Shown here piece by piece: positions 1 to 13,600 of a DNA stretch of 64,000 bases. Origin of the DNA: Aquila chrysaetos chrysaetos (taxonomy: Eukaryota; Chordata; Aves; Accipitriformes; Accipitridae); NCBI RefSeq assembly GCF_900496995.4, contig NC_044022.1:18304938-18368937 (forward strand). The letters are read 5' to 3'. The notes beneath the pieces are model-generated. The model saw only the letters and a list, made by a program, of their open reading frames with translations, made no database searches and was not told where the DNA came from. Each line of letters begins with the position of its first letter. The first letter of the stretch is position 1. Position numbers and translations under genes: made by a program.

Positions 1-1584
1 ATGTGTGCTACATAAAGCAGCTACAAATCCCATGAAGACCAGAACTTACTAAATACACAGGAAACTTAGCTGGACCTGTCTTTAAAAGCACAAGAGGAAG
101 CAGCCCCCGGGGCAAAATCTATGGGAAAGGGCACAGATTTAGGACACGTAGCCTTCATCTTGGGAAGAGATGACACGTTTGTCTAACTAGGAACAAAACA
201 ATGTTAAATTTTTTTGAAAATGAGAGCTCAACATACCTGCTGAACTAATATGGCAGTCTGGAACAGGGAATAAAACTAGTTATGGGTGTACAATAAGAAG
301 TGGAACAGAAACTTCAAAAATAACTAAGCAGCTGAATGATGGTCAGCAGATCTGGGAAAGGAATGTAAAAAGAGGGAAACAAATCTATGGGAGACTTCTT
401 GAGAAAAGTATGAATTCTTCAGAGAAAAAGTGATCATATTGGAACAGAACTGTGCAAAAGTATCAATTTTATTTGTTGGTGGTTTGGGTGGTTTTTTTTT
501 TAATAATGAATAGTTGCAGATCTGCTTTTAAATTGATTTTGTTCATATGAAGTATCAAAGCACATTTGTAGCATGTGAAAGAGTCCTCCCAAATCAAAAT
601 AAACACTAAAGCTACATTAATAAATGCAGGCAAGTAAAAAAAAATTTCAAAATCCAGACAGGTCTAAATGATACCCAACACCCAACAAGAAGAACTGTAG
701 AAAACAACCATTTCATTCTTCCAAAAGTGTGAACAACAGTTTATCCTAGGAGGAGGGACGTGTGATTCTCAATCCTACCTGCCTGAGGGACTTCTGGCTT
801 GGTGTGAAAGCCATCAATCAGTGAGTCAGATATATCCAGTCATTAGGAAAAAGTGGATACTGAGAGTAAAGTGACATAGTCACGCCTGACACTGGAAGCT
901 AGCTTTTTGTCAAGTGTTACTAATAAATGCACTGGGTTTCTATAAAGGGTATTGTGGTGCACCGAACATTGTCTTTCTCTGGGCCCATGCGCTTGTAGAG
1001 AGAAAACTTCAAGAATAACTAGTTAATGATTTAAGCTAATAGGAGCATCTCTAGAAGCAGCCAAAGCTGGGACAGATGGGACTCTGCATCACAGCTCATC
1101 TGTCCTGTGCTCAAAGGTCACTCTCTCCAAGCTCTCCCTTCTGGATGTCTCTCTTCACCTGACTCTCACTACACATCTGTTCTCATCCTCTTCTCTCTTT
1201 TACTCTACCCTTGTTTCTCCTCTCTTTTCAATACAGTTGATTCTCCACTCAAGCCTGACTTTGTACAGGTTTAAAAGAGCAAGTGGTAAGAGAAGTGGTA
1301 CTACACACCTGCAGGTAAAAGTCACAGGGTATGATGGCTAATAAAAACAGAGTGCCAGACCCAAGAAGAGGAATTAGGCATCACAAGACTGGTGCAGCCA
1401 AGGAGCTCTCCTCAGGGGTTATAAACAAATTCTGCTACTTACTGGGTTGCACCTAAAATGATCTGTTGAGCAGTAATACCTATATGAGGCCTATACAGCA
1501 GTTAAACTGACCAGTCAGTTAGGGTGGGCTTCACCTGCAAAATTCAGTGCCTTAGACAGCTGGTCAAGAAACTTGTAACCTCAC
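1..1584 (-). other. NAALAD2 intron 18 (partial)
   Basis: I looked on the minus strand for the final exon (expected to start with His-(Val/Ile)-(Val/Ile)-Phe-Ala-Pro-Ser-Ser) and did not find it. No repeat family recognised. In FOLH1 the corresponding intron is about 1.05 kb; here it exceeds 1.58 kb. Confidence 0.6.
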
Positions 1585-1677
1585 CTGTAAAACTTCCTTC
1601 CTGGTAAGCCAAGAGGATCAATGAAAGCTCTTTCTATAAACATCAGCTGATCATTCATGATTCGCACTGCAACTGGA
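1585..1677 (-). CDS. NAALAD2: NAALAD2 exon 18: dimerisation domain
   Basis: The 93 bases encode [20 protein letters not shown] and [12 protein letters not shown], the conserved loop before the C-terminal substrate-binding exon. Acceptor CTGCAG|T, donor CAG|GTGAGG. The last exon follows in sequence outside the window. Confidence 0.93.
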
Positions 1678-4600
1678 CTGCAGAAAATGGAGACAGAGAC
1701 ATTTTACATAATGAGGAAACATGACTTCCCAGTTTCATTTGAACAGTTTTCCTCTTCTTTGGACAGAAAAAAAAGATGGCAAAGATGGTCTACAGTTTGC
1801 AAAAAGATGAGGTTTTGCAAAAGGAGATATTAAATACATGCTATATTAATGCATTAGGATTTCTGTGTTAGAAAACTCAACTACAAGTTTTCACACTATT
1901 CAAAATAAAATGGGAGACTTCCTGAGAGTGTCAGATACTTGCTTGGTATTAAATGGCACTGGAAAGATCTCACTTAACAAGGGGAGAGGAAGGCCAAGAT
2001 TTAGTTCAAGATGAAGATAGCCAGATTTTGGTGTCCACCCATAAGCCAAGTGTCCAAATTCCTGCTCTAATCTATACAGTAACATAGTAAGGGTGGGTTT
2101 CAGTTGCCTAAACACAGCTATCTGGTACCATACTAGGTGTCTAGGAGCACCTGGCCTCCAGCCACTGCACTCAGAGGGCACAGGAGTCCCAAACGGCCCT
2201 CAGGTTTGCAAGCATCACACAGATACCTTAGATACTCTGAAGCATTATCTGGTCTCCTTGAGGTGTGCTGAAAGTACATTCTGGCATCACCTACAATGCT
2301 CAAGTGTAGGTGTCTAAATACAGAGCTCGGTCCAATTTTAACTTTGGTACCTGCCTTTCCATGTATTACAATAATTTTAATGACAAGCTGATACTAGTAA
2401 TAAGCTCTACAGCTGATACTATTCATCACGGAAAGCAGAATTCATCTTAGCAGATATTTCCTGTCTCAGAGTTCAAGGGCTCTATTCTACACTAATTGGA
2501 GAGACTCCTTGTGTAGTCACTGGAAAGAAAGAACTGCCACCCTGGGTACCTAAGGCAGATATACATATATATATTAAAAATATATTTTTTTTCCAGACTT
2601 ACTCTTTCTTGTCAACTTGTTCAAGTCTTCTGTGAAATTCAGCAGCAGCCTTTGAGAAGTTCGCCACAGCAGAAAAAAGAGGATCTAGAAAGGGAAGGAC
2701 TTTGTGAACAACTTCAGAGCATCTACTGAGCCCCATATACCTCTCAGTTGCCCAGTGGGAGAAAAACTACATTTGTTTTGCTGATATAATTGCATTAATT
2801 TTGTTGTCTTTCCATAATTCATTAGTTTCCCTAGTGCAGACTTGAAAGAGCTGCACTACTAGCAGTCATAAACAAAGACCTTGTGCAACGAGGCCGACAA
2901 TAAAGCAGAATGCTTGATAAAGCTTTCACGAGTATACATCTTCCCTCTGCCTGGCAAGGAAAAGACAGGCTGGTATTGCAAATGGGGAACTCTGCAGTTT
3001 CCTTTTTAAGAAAGGGATGCACTGCAGCATTTTGGTGTAAAAAGCCTGACTGACATAAAAAATAGCAGCTCTTCCAGCAGGCTATGGAAGGACAGCAGGA
3101 TTTCTCTCTTGGAACATTATGTCCTATTCGTACCATAACAGAAGAGTGTGATAATGTAGATTGGATAGTATTAGGTGAGGCATAAAAGACACAGCTGTCA
3201 TGGAACACAGTGATAGACAAAGTAGATTAAAGTAGCCAAGTCCCGTGCTTGCTCCACACCTGCACCAGAGCTGCAGCACCGGAGGTGTCTCTGCCATGAC
3301 CCTGCATGCCGTCCCACAGGGCTGCTGCTCACACCCCAGGATTTTGCCTGTTATGCCTGACTGTGTGCAGGCAGGCTGGCGGGTAAGTCAGTTGCTTTTT
3401 CCTCCTCTGTCCCTGGCAGTACGTCCAAGCCGTATGGAATAACTTAGCCAAAGAAGCAGCAGGCCTTTCTTTTAATGACAATATCAGCTGCGATGATTTT
3501 CCTGTGGATTTAATACAGACCTGGGAAAAGTATCAATTTATACAGCTAATTTTTGTAGAATAAGTAACAGGTGGATGTTACGAGGAGAAGAACTTCTGGC
3601 CTTACCAAAACTCAACTCAATTACAAAGAAGGAAGGTTTATAACTTGTACATTTTGCCCACAAGTTGCAGAAAACTTTAGATAAACCAGAGTATCCTCTC
3701 TTTGATCGTACAGGAATATGGGGCATAAGATTAGGTCATCTAAATCCAGTCCTCCATCAGCAACTATGGCCCTTCACTGTTTATAAATTTATCACACTAT
3801 TTTAGTGTGATAGGCTTTTGGTAGATAGATTTATCACTCTACTCAGTGTGATCGGCTTTCTGTTCCCAGAACTCCTATTGAAAGCTGTTCTGCAGTCTCG
3901 TTTGCTCTTCTATTTCTAGCAAACTTATTTATTCATCACCAGCCTACGCTTGTTTGTTCTTGTATTAATATTTTTTGTTAGTTTACATAATTAGAGGTAC
4001 AGATTTCATGTACGCAAGCTGTTGACAGACTGCAGTATAGACAGACCTATGGCACCTTGTGAGGGTGAGAATTTAGACTTGTCCACAACCGTAGCAATAG
4101 TTACAAGTTTGCCAGAGGACGGAGTTCTACCCTGCTGCGATCACGGCTATATTGTGGCAACAGATTATATTGCAGAAGCGGTAGGAGGGGATTTAAGAGC
4201 AAAAAAGAAAGATAATCTGAAAATATGTAAGAGAATTTGTGCTCATGTTCACTAGCTATTCAGTGTTGCCAGTGTCAGTTATTTTAGAAAATAGCACAAC
4301 ATTTTTTTTCTTTCCCTGCGAACCTTAGTTCCTGATAGCGTATGACTACAAGTACATATTTTATGAAAAAAAGGTTTCCAGCCTTCATTGTTGCAGAGGA
4401 ACAGCTGAAATGTGAATCCAAAGGCACAAAAAACCTTAACCTATTATTTTGAAGGACAATTACATCATTTATTCAGGCTTAATTAACAATTTTCTGACAG
4501 TCAGTGTTGTCAATAGGCAATTCTATGAAAATACGGAGTGAAATTAATTTTAAATTTCACAGTATTGTAAAAATTGCCTGTATACTTTAATGTACTCTGG

Positions 4601-7600
4601 TGCAATAGTATAAACAAAACCTAAAGATTACGGTTTTATTCAAGAAATAATTTAAAACTGATCAGGCATCAGAGAAGAGCCATGAAAATAATGAAAAGAC
4701 TGAAAAACATGCCTTGTAAAAAATGGTCAAAAGGACACATCTATAAAGTTACTAAGGAGAGGGTTAAGTGATATTTTGGGGAAAAAAAAGCTTAAAAAAA
4801 GATTGCTTCTAGAATCTAGGAACAAAAATAGATGCATTGGTCAGAAGGTAGTTTGGGCAACTTCTAATCTGAAATGAGAAAGAAACTCAAACAATGAAAA
4901 TTGTTTCCACCCTGCAGAGGGTGGAAGCAAGGACAGGTAGCCTGGGAGGAATACAGAGAAATTGTCTGAGCAGCCAGGGAACAGGTTAGGAAAGCTAAAG
5001 CCCTGATAGAATTTGATAAAAGGAAGACCAGGGAAAATGTGGGCCCTCTCTGGAAGAAAACAGGAGACCTGGTTACCTGGGACGTGGAGAAGGCTGAGGT
5101 ACTCAATGACTTTTGTGCCTCAGTCTTCACCAGCAAGTGCTCCAGCCACACTGCCCAAGTCCCAGAAGGCAAAGGCAGGGACTGGGAGAATGAAGAACCA
5201 CCCACTGTAGGAGAAGATCAGGTTCGAGACCACCTAAGGAACGTGAAGGTGCACAAGTCCATGGGACCTGATGAGATGAATCCGCAGGTCCTGAGGGAAC
5301 TGGTGGATGCAGTGGCTAAGCCACTATCCATCATATTTGAGAAGTTCGGGCAGTCCAGTGAAGTTCCCACTGACTGGAAAAGGGGAAACATAACCGCCAT
5401 TTTTGAAAAGGGAAAAAAGGAAGACCCGGGGAGCTACAGGCCAGTCAGTCTCACCTCTGTGCCCAGCAAGATCATGGAGCAGATCCTCCTGGAAACTATG
5501 CTAAGGCATATGGAAAATAAAGAGATGATTGGTGACAGCCAGCATGGCTTCACTAAGGGCAAATCGTGCCTGACAAATTTGGTGGCCTTCTATGACGGGG
5601 TTACAGCGTTGGTGGATAAGGGAAGAGCAACTGACGTCATCGACCTGGACTTCTGCAAAGCATTTGACACTGTCCCACATGACATCCTTGTCTCTAAATT
5701 GGAGAGACATGGATTTGATGGATGAACCACTCAGTGGATAAGGATGGTTGCACTCAAAGAATTGCGGTCAACAGCTTGCTGTCTGAGTGGAGAGCAGTGA
5801 CGAGTGGCGTTCCTCAGGGGTCAGTTTTGGGACTGGTGCTGTTCAACACTTTTGTCGATGGACAGTGGGATTGAGTGCATCCTCAGCAAGTTTGCTGACA
5901 ACGCCAAGCTGTGTGGTGTGGGTGACATGCTGGAGGGAAGGGATGCCATCCAGAAGGACCTTGACAGGCTTGAGAGGTGGGCCTGGGTGAACCTCATGAA
6001 GTTCAACAAGAAGGCCAAGTGCAAGGTCCTGCACATGGGTTGGGGCAATCCCAAGCACAAATACAGGCTGGGTGATGAGTGGATTGAGAGCAGCCCTGAG
6101 GAGAAGGACTTGGGGGTGTTGGTTGACAAGAAGCTCAACATGACCAGGCAATGTGCGCTTGCAGCTCAGAAAGCCAACCATATCCTGGGCTGCATCAAAA
6201 GAAGTGTGGCCAGCAGGTTGAGGGAGGTGATTCTCCCCCTCTGCTCTGCTCTGGTGAGACCCCACCTGCAGTACTGCATCCAGTTCTGGGGCCCCCAACA
6301 TAGGAAGGACATGAACCTGTTGGAGCGAGTCCAGAGGAGGGCCAAGAAGATGATCAGAGGGCTGGAGCACCTCTCCTGTGAGGACAGGCTGAGAGAGTTG
6401 GGGTTGTTCAGCCTGGAGAAGAGGAGGCTCCAGGGAGACCTTATAGCAGCCTGCCAGTACCTAAAGGAGGCCTACAAGAAAGCCAGAGAGGGACTCTTTA
6501 CAAGGGCATGTAGTGATAGGATGAGGGGTAATGGCTTTAAACTGAAAGAGGGTAGATTTAGATTAGATATTAGGAAGAAGCTCTTCACTGTGAGGGTGGT
6601 AAGGCACTGGCACAGGTTGCCCGGAGAAGTTGTGGATGTCCCCTCCCTGGCAGTGTTCAAGGCCAGGTTGGATGGGGCTTGGAGCAACCTGGTCTAGTGG
6701 AAGGTGTCCCTGCCCATGGCAGGGGGGTTGGAACTAGATGATCTTTAAGGTCCCTTCCAACCCAAACCATTCTATGAGTCTATGATTTTATGAAAATAAA
6801 TGAGTTAACAGAAATTTTGGTAGATGTTCTACTACTGCAAAAACAAACTCCAGATTTGATGTGTCCTTACAAGACATGATGCAGTAAACACAACAACATA
6901 TTGATATAAACCCTTGTTTTATGCAAAATCTCAGATCCATCACACAAGGCTTCTGCTGTCTCGAGTGGCCTTTTTACAAAAAAAAGAGGTGTCTTTTCAA
7001 TGTTTCACACAACCCAAAAGAGTACTGCATCCCCAAAAAGCTAGTTTATGTCTCTAAACCATGGGCCCATCAGATAGCAAGTGAATTAGGAGTGACTTAA
7101 AATCCTCCTTGGTGCAGAAACACAAGGGGTAAATGAGGCAAGAAGAAAAAAAGAAGAGAGAGAGAAGGAGAGAAAGAAAATTACCATGGAAGTTATCCTA
7201 GCCTGGGATACAGAGCACTCTGCTGCTTCAGACCTGTTTTATATGCTTCACTGCAATGTGTTCAAGTGCTCAGCTAATGGATATATTTATGCAGAAAAGT
7301 TAGAGAAGTGCTTCTGTGGCCTAAAAGTGGTAGCCAGGCAGTTGGACAGGTGGTAAGTAAGTTTCCCAGGGTCAGATGAGGTCTTTGGCTGAGGAGGAAT
7401 GGGCACCTGTATCTCTCAAGTTCCAGACAGTTGCCATAAACATTTAACTTGTCTTCTTTTTTAAGCAAGAAAGTGAGAAGCAGGCTGATATATCTCTTTG
7501 TTCTGCATTTGAGGTCCCTGACTGTCCATGAGCACTGTAATATTCCCATAATTAATAATATGCATGAAAATTGTTATAACCCTCTCATCTAGACAATAAT

Positions 7601-10600
7601 GTGTTAAACCTGTGTTATGTTTAGAAAAAAAAAATAGAGGCTCTTTATTATGATGGCAGAATTGAAAGAGGAAAGTAAGGAATTCATTTTCAGTGCTATA
7701 ACAGATGTAATGTGTTCCTGCATGATTCTAATTAATGCACTTAAGAAATAGTCTTGTGGCTGTTACTCACCAAATGATACTTTGTAACGTTTCAGCTGTT
7801 CTTCATGTTTCTTGGCCAATTTATAAATTCTATTGCTATATCCTTTTAAGGCTTCTCCATAATCTCTACAGTCGAATGGAATGACCTGGGAATCTGCCAG
7901 TTCATAAACCAGTTTGCCTCGTAACTGTGCAATTGTTAGCTGTTTCTTGAAGGTGGGGTCATAAAATTTTTCCACTAACTCAAAGGTCTCATACACAGTG
8001 TGATAAACAGGATAATTGCTGAATTTGTCTGCTTTCTGAAAAAGAGCAAGGAAATTTGTCAGTGCCCTGTATTCTAACTGCAGTTAAGGGATGTATTGAT
8101 CACTTAATGACTATGATGTTTTGCACAGTTTCCAAATCAAAAAAGCTATTTGCTACAAAACACAATGTACTATCTTTCCATTTTTGTGTGTTCATTTTAA
8201 GAAACTAAAATAACCTGAATCGATGGACTGTTGCACAAGATTAAGTGAGCAGGCTTCCTTCTTTGTCTACACAGACCTGCCTTCAGTTCTATCGTACACA
8301 GATTGCCTTCACTAAAAGTGAAAACACTTTGGGGTTTTGAATAGCAGAAGTCCCTGATCATGGCCCCTTTTTATCTTGTGTAGTTATTTCTGAACAGAAT
8401 CAAGGAAAATTTGTATATTAAGGGGCCTACTAATAGTATGGTGGAATGAATACACCTCCAGTCAGATTCTATAAATACCTTTCTGTGAAGTTGAAAGCCT
8501 ATAGAATATACACATCACTGTAACATGTTGTATTCTCTAACCATTTAGGTTTCTTACTGAACTATGAAATGGCACTGATACACAAATGAGTCAAAGATTC
8601 TTTGAAGCTTTTTTGTTAATCATGTATAAATGCTTTTAAAAGATGACTGCTCAGCACTACCAAACTTCTTCAAACAATCTGGAAGACTTACCCTGTTCTT
8701 GGTATAACGGACTCTGCCTGATGCAATTCCCAGTCGCTGAAAGTAAGATTCAAAATCACTGCCTGATCCCAGTTTGTTTATTCTACATGTAGAAAAGAGA
8801 ACATCTTAGTGAGAGCACTTACTGTATAGTATGGTAGTAATTAATGCAAAATGCAGATTTTTCAAAGAAATGGAGGTCAGTTCTTCTGGAGGGCACATCA
8901 GGGACACTAGTAAGATCAGAGACAAGCTAAGTGGCAAGCTTAATTAACCAATTTTATTCCACCACACTAATTCAGCATCCAATATTTCTAGGAAGATCTT
9001 TTAAAGGTAGCAATGCTGATTGTGACACTGACTACATTTAAAAACAATGTGCACGTTATGCACAAGACCCATAAAATTGTATCAGATATGTCTCTGCAAT
9101 CTTAAAACATTGATCATCTATTTCCAAACTAATATGAATTGGGCAGCAATATATGTAAAGACAGATGTGTTTATATACTTAGCATATTCCACAGTAGAAT
9201 CAAAGACTGATAAATAATTTCCACTGCAGGACACAATAAGCGTTGTTACTTACAAGTAAATATTGCCATCTGCTGGGTAGGTGTGGCAAGACAGAGGAAA
9301 AGAAAATTCTAATAAAGACGGATGTAATATTCTAAGTATTTTCAAAGATATATTTAAGTTTTATATTAAGTTTTAGGTTTATATGTCTAGCCTGGTGAAT
9401 AATTGTTGTTTCTTGGCTAAAAAAGAAAAAAGTTTCTTCTGTTCCAGGTAAATTTCTTCCATTCCAGCTAAATTTCTTCCGTTAGTATAAAATTCTGCAA
9501 GGAACTCTTTGTATCAACTGAGAAAGATCAGATCTGGTAGCTTTTTCAAAAGGAAAACATTTCAGCGAGTCTAATGAATCTAGAAACACATCTTACCCGG
9601 GCCTGAAAGATAGGGTAATACACGCAGAATGTTTTGGTCAAATTGCACAAAGGGGCAGTTCTATTTATCTTACATGAGTAATGCCACATTGTGAATACGA
9701 TTTAGCCCTACGAGTCACAAGCTCAAACAGCGTTTTGGAGTTTTAATACCTTCAAATATGAAGTTTTAATACACTCAGATATAGATTTGTAATGTATTAC
9801 ATTTACATCCATTGTATAAACAAAGAATAAGTGTCATGAAAGCTTTTTGATTACCACTCTAGGCAGTTTCTTTCAACTGAGCATTTGCTTATCCTAACAA
9901 TTTTGATATTATCTCGTCTAGTAGGGTGACTAAACTATATTTTGAACTCTTTCCCCACCCTACTCTTTTTTGATTGCTTTCCAAATTGCTTTTCTATTAA
10001 TAAAAGGCCTTTGAAATGTGTGAGGTTTCATTTTACAGCAGGCATAGATGTCACCATCATTAAAAAAAAAAGTCATAAAATTTTATTTTATATTACTTTA
10101 AAAGATATTGCTAGAGAGTCACCTTGTACTAAAAGGTTTTGTATTGCTATCATCAATAGCACATCTTGAAAAATTCTGGAGAGTAGCCATGCTATGATAT
10201 GATGAAAATATTGGAAAAGAAAAAACAGATTAACAACTTACCGGGGATAGCTATTATTTTCAGTTGCAGGATCTTTCTCAAGCCAACTCTCATAAAGAGA
10301 CTTATTTTCATAACTCTCATCAGGGCTTAAAATCTGGAGAGGAAAATATTATAATCTCATTGGAAGTACCTCTAACTCAATTCATTATCAAAGGAGACCT
10401 TTACAGCTATCATCTGCATCATTCTTAATCAACGGCATTGCTGCATGCAGGGAAGTACACATACACTATTTACATGTCACATACATTTATGGATCCCAAC
10501 CACGAAAAGCCATCTCACAGGTAGTTGGAACCAACCACAGACAGTGGTAAGAGCAGGTTAAAAGCTCAAGGACACTACATGGAGCTCATCCACTTCTGGG

Positions 10601-13600
10601 GGAAGTGGAACGTGGGCATTTCTAGGACTTCTTACCACCTTATAGCACTGTGTCTGTACACACACAACAGCATCGGTAACACTATGGAGCTCCTCCAGCA
10701 GCCAGGATACCCCAGCTGCTTTCCTTTCAGCAGGCAAGGGGAGATGATGGCCCTAACCCTGTGGAGGTTTGCCCCGTACAGCAGCAATATTCTTTCAACA
10801 GGCTGAGCCTGAAATTTTACTGCTTTTCTATAGGAAGGGTAGAAAAGAATTGTGCTAGAAGGAAGGGTCAAAACCAGTCATCAATTATAGTACAGCAGTG
10901 CCAAGGGGACTCAACCAAGACTGGAGAACCATTGTGCAAGACACTATATGTACAAATGTAGGTTCCACCACTACCTTAAAAAAATCGAAAAGCTATGTAA
11001 CCAGGATAGAAAAGGTAAGTATTAGTACAGCCATCATACAGCCAGGAAAACTATGAAAGAGTATAAAGTCAGTTGATCAAAGCTCTTAGAAAATCTGTGG
11101 CAGAGGTAAAAATAAATCAAGACTCTGGCCCTGGTCTCCATCTACACTTAAACAACCTTTAGTAGATGTGGTCCTTTAAATGTAAGATTGGTTATGAAGT
11201 GCAGAGGATTGGGAGGGGGGGTTTTTTTGTCCCCCAAAAATACAAAGCATAAATGTTCATGGCTAGATGCATGGTCCCACAGTATTGTTGAGACTTAAAT
11301 CCTGCATTGAAAAATACACAGACTCCAAATTGAAAATCCAGAGAGTTCTGACCTCCGAGAGTACATCACCAGCTAGCAGAAAAATAACAACTTTGTGAAG
11401 TAACTGCTTGGCTGCTGTCATTTTCAGGGCACTTTAGTCAAGTTCTAGGGCTAAATTGAAAATGGCACATTAATAAGTGCAAGCTGAACTCTGACATATG
11501 GTAGTAAAAGTACTCCATGCTCTGGCAGAGATGTTATTCTGACAGCTCTGGTCATGTAAAAACCATTGGCCATTTTTTTAATACAACACGAGAGCCTAAT
11601 AAAACATACTATTTGGTCTGGCTTAGTTCCAAATCTAGAATCGGCATAAGCTTACTGCTACCTTAAGGGAAGATGCAGAGTTCTTTAAGCATAAATACAA
11701 AGTAAGAAGTGATGATCAGAACAGGGGAATTGGAGTTCAACTATTGCAGATGCTGGCTGGTGGTGATCAATTGTCTAAAGCCTAGCAGTAGAGCAGGGCC
11801 AAAAAAGACTGTCAACAGCTCAATGTTCCATCTGTATGCTGAGGACCACACTTAAATGCAGAACTCCTTGAAAGATGACACTTCATGTGTATGCTACGTT
11901 TTTTTGGTGAGAAGTGGCTCACTAAAAAACAAGAGCAAAGACATCTTGCAATGTTGGATAGTTGGATGTTGGACTCTTTAATATGAACAGAAACAGATTT
12001 ATTTTGGTCATGCATAATCACCTGCCCTAATGTTCTCTCACATACTGGGCTTCCTGAATGAAACTCAATCCCATGCAAAAGCCTAATGCAAAGCATAGGG
12101 AACATTTTGGTCCCATTTATGCTGTTTCCAAGAATTAACTAGGACTCCTTGTGAGAGACTGAAAGAGTTAATGTCTCAAACGTTGTGGTGGGGCAAGTTC
12201 TGCTTAAAGACAAACCCTGCACAGCAAGGAGCCAAGGTGGAAAGCCCGTCAGCTCAGACATCAGCAACAGGAGGGGGAGGGCGTGCTGGAGGGTGTGCAG
12301 CTCCGTGTTCTGATCAGCTGTTCTGTTACAAAGATCAAACAATGGCCGCATCTGCAGGGAAGAAGTTACTCCACAAACGACCCCCAAGCCCAAAGGCTCA
12401 CAAACTGCTCACTAACCTGACGAGTTCGGGTGCCCGCCCGAAGGAGAGGCAAGGACGATAAAAGGACACAAACTGAAGCCCCCGGTGCGCAAATCCACCG
12501 GGACTGGACCCCTCGGCTGACTGAACCAACGCTGGACCCAGGACCGGTGAAATCTTTCTATCTTCCTTTTTCTCTCTCTGTCTTCTTCTCTCTTTCCTTT
12601 TCCTTTTCCACAATCCCTACACCTCATCCGTTTCAAGAAATAAACCGTTGACCAAGTCGGAGACTAAGAGTGGATCCAGACACCCCTAGACCCTTCTCTG
12701 AGGAGGAGTCTGGAAAGCAAGAGGGTCGGCTCTGAACCTCGTGACTCAACGGGAGGGATCTCCTTATTCCCTGAATTGATGTATATGGTTACAGGGTTTA
12801 CAGAAGTAGTCTTATGCCAATTCCTGTTGTGAGAAACCCTGCCACCTACTACCACGCCTCCCCAGTTCAGTTTGCTTCTGTCATAAATAAAATCTTTAAC
12901 TGATCATTTGGTGTCGTTTCACCTTAATTTAGCCTGAGGGAATTTTGAATTAAACACGACTCCCTGGTCTGTCCAGTCTGGGTTGTGACACTCCTGAGGT
13001 GCACAGGACTTCTCACTATTCCTGTTCAAGGAACTAACAACCAGGATATGTAAAGACTTAATGGGTTGAGGCTTTGATGTGTACATTTAGCTTCCCAATG
13101 TCATCCAAATCCAAATGCATTGCAGTTGAAATAGCAAAACAAAGAACATAATCACTCTGTCCTAACCTTCTAGCCCTTACAGAAATTAGGGTTTTTTTCA
13201 GATTAGTGGAAAAGACACAACTGATTAGCAAAGGTACAAACTGTAGTCTTTGTTTATCTTTATAAGAGGCTACCTAAATGCAAGTGAAGAGAATAAAAAA
13301 AAAGAAAATTAAGCAGATCCCTCTGCAAAACAGAGCTTCCCTGTTCTAGCTGTTGCTTTAGTTTGTCTCCCTCTTTTCCTAATCCAATTCACTGGAATTT
13401 TTAGAGACCTCAAGAACAAAGATATTTGAACCCTCAACTGAATTTTATTCTGTGATACTAGAAGCAGTGAGCCAAGTAAAAGATGTGCCACATTTCTACA
13501 CGATCCATCAGTCATCTGTATACATGTTTCTATGCCAACAAAAACGGTGTCCTAGCTAGAAGTGGTCCTTCAGCAAACACTCTTTGGTATCCCTGACTTC

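Larger units (their letters stand above)
2685..7770 (-). other. NAALAD2 intron 16
   Basis: Holds the hairpin tandem duplication (3787-3862) and the CR1 copy (4880-6795). A purine-rich tract lies at 7141-7181. In 2685-3780, 3863-4879 and 6796-7770 I see only short open frames without recognisable features. Confidence 0.6.

Noticed and set aside
1..1584. Possible last exon of NAALAD2
   Set aside because: No sequence for the conserved Ala-Pro-Ser-Ser-His-Asn-Lys-Tyr segment was found here; the exon must be beyond the left edge.
5843..6370. A 175-codon minus-strand open frame
   Set aside because: Shadow of the CR1 reverse-transcriptase region read on the plus strand.
12430..12651. Open frames within the solo LTR
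   Set aside because: They lie in the control region of a retroviral LTR and include a long pyrimidine tract; no viral protein is encoded.
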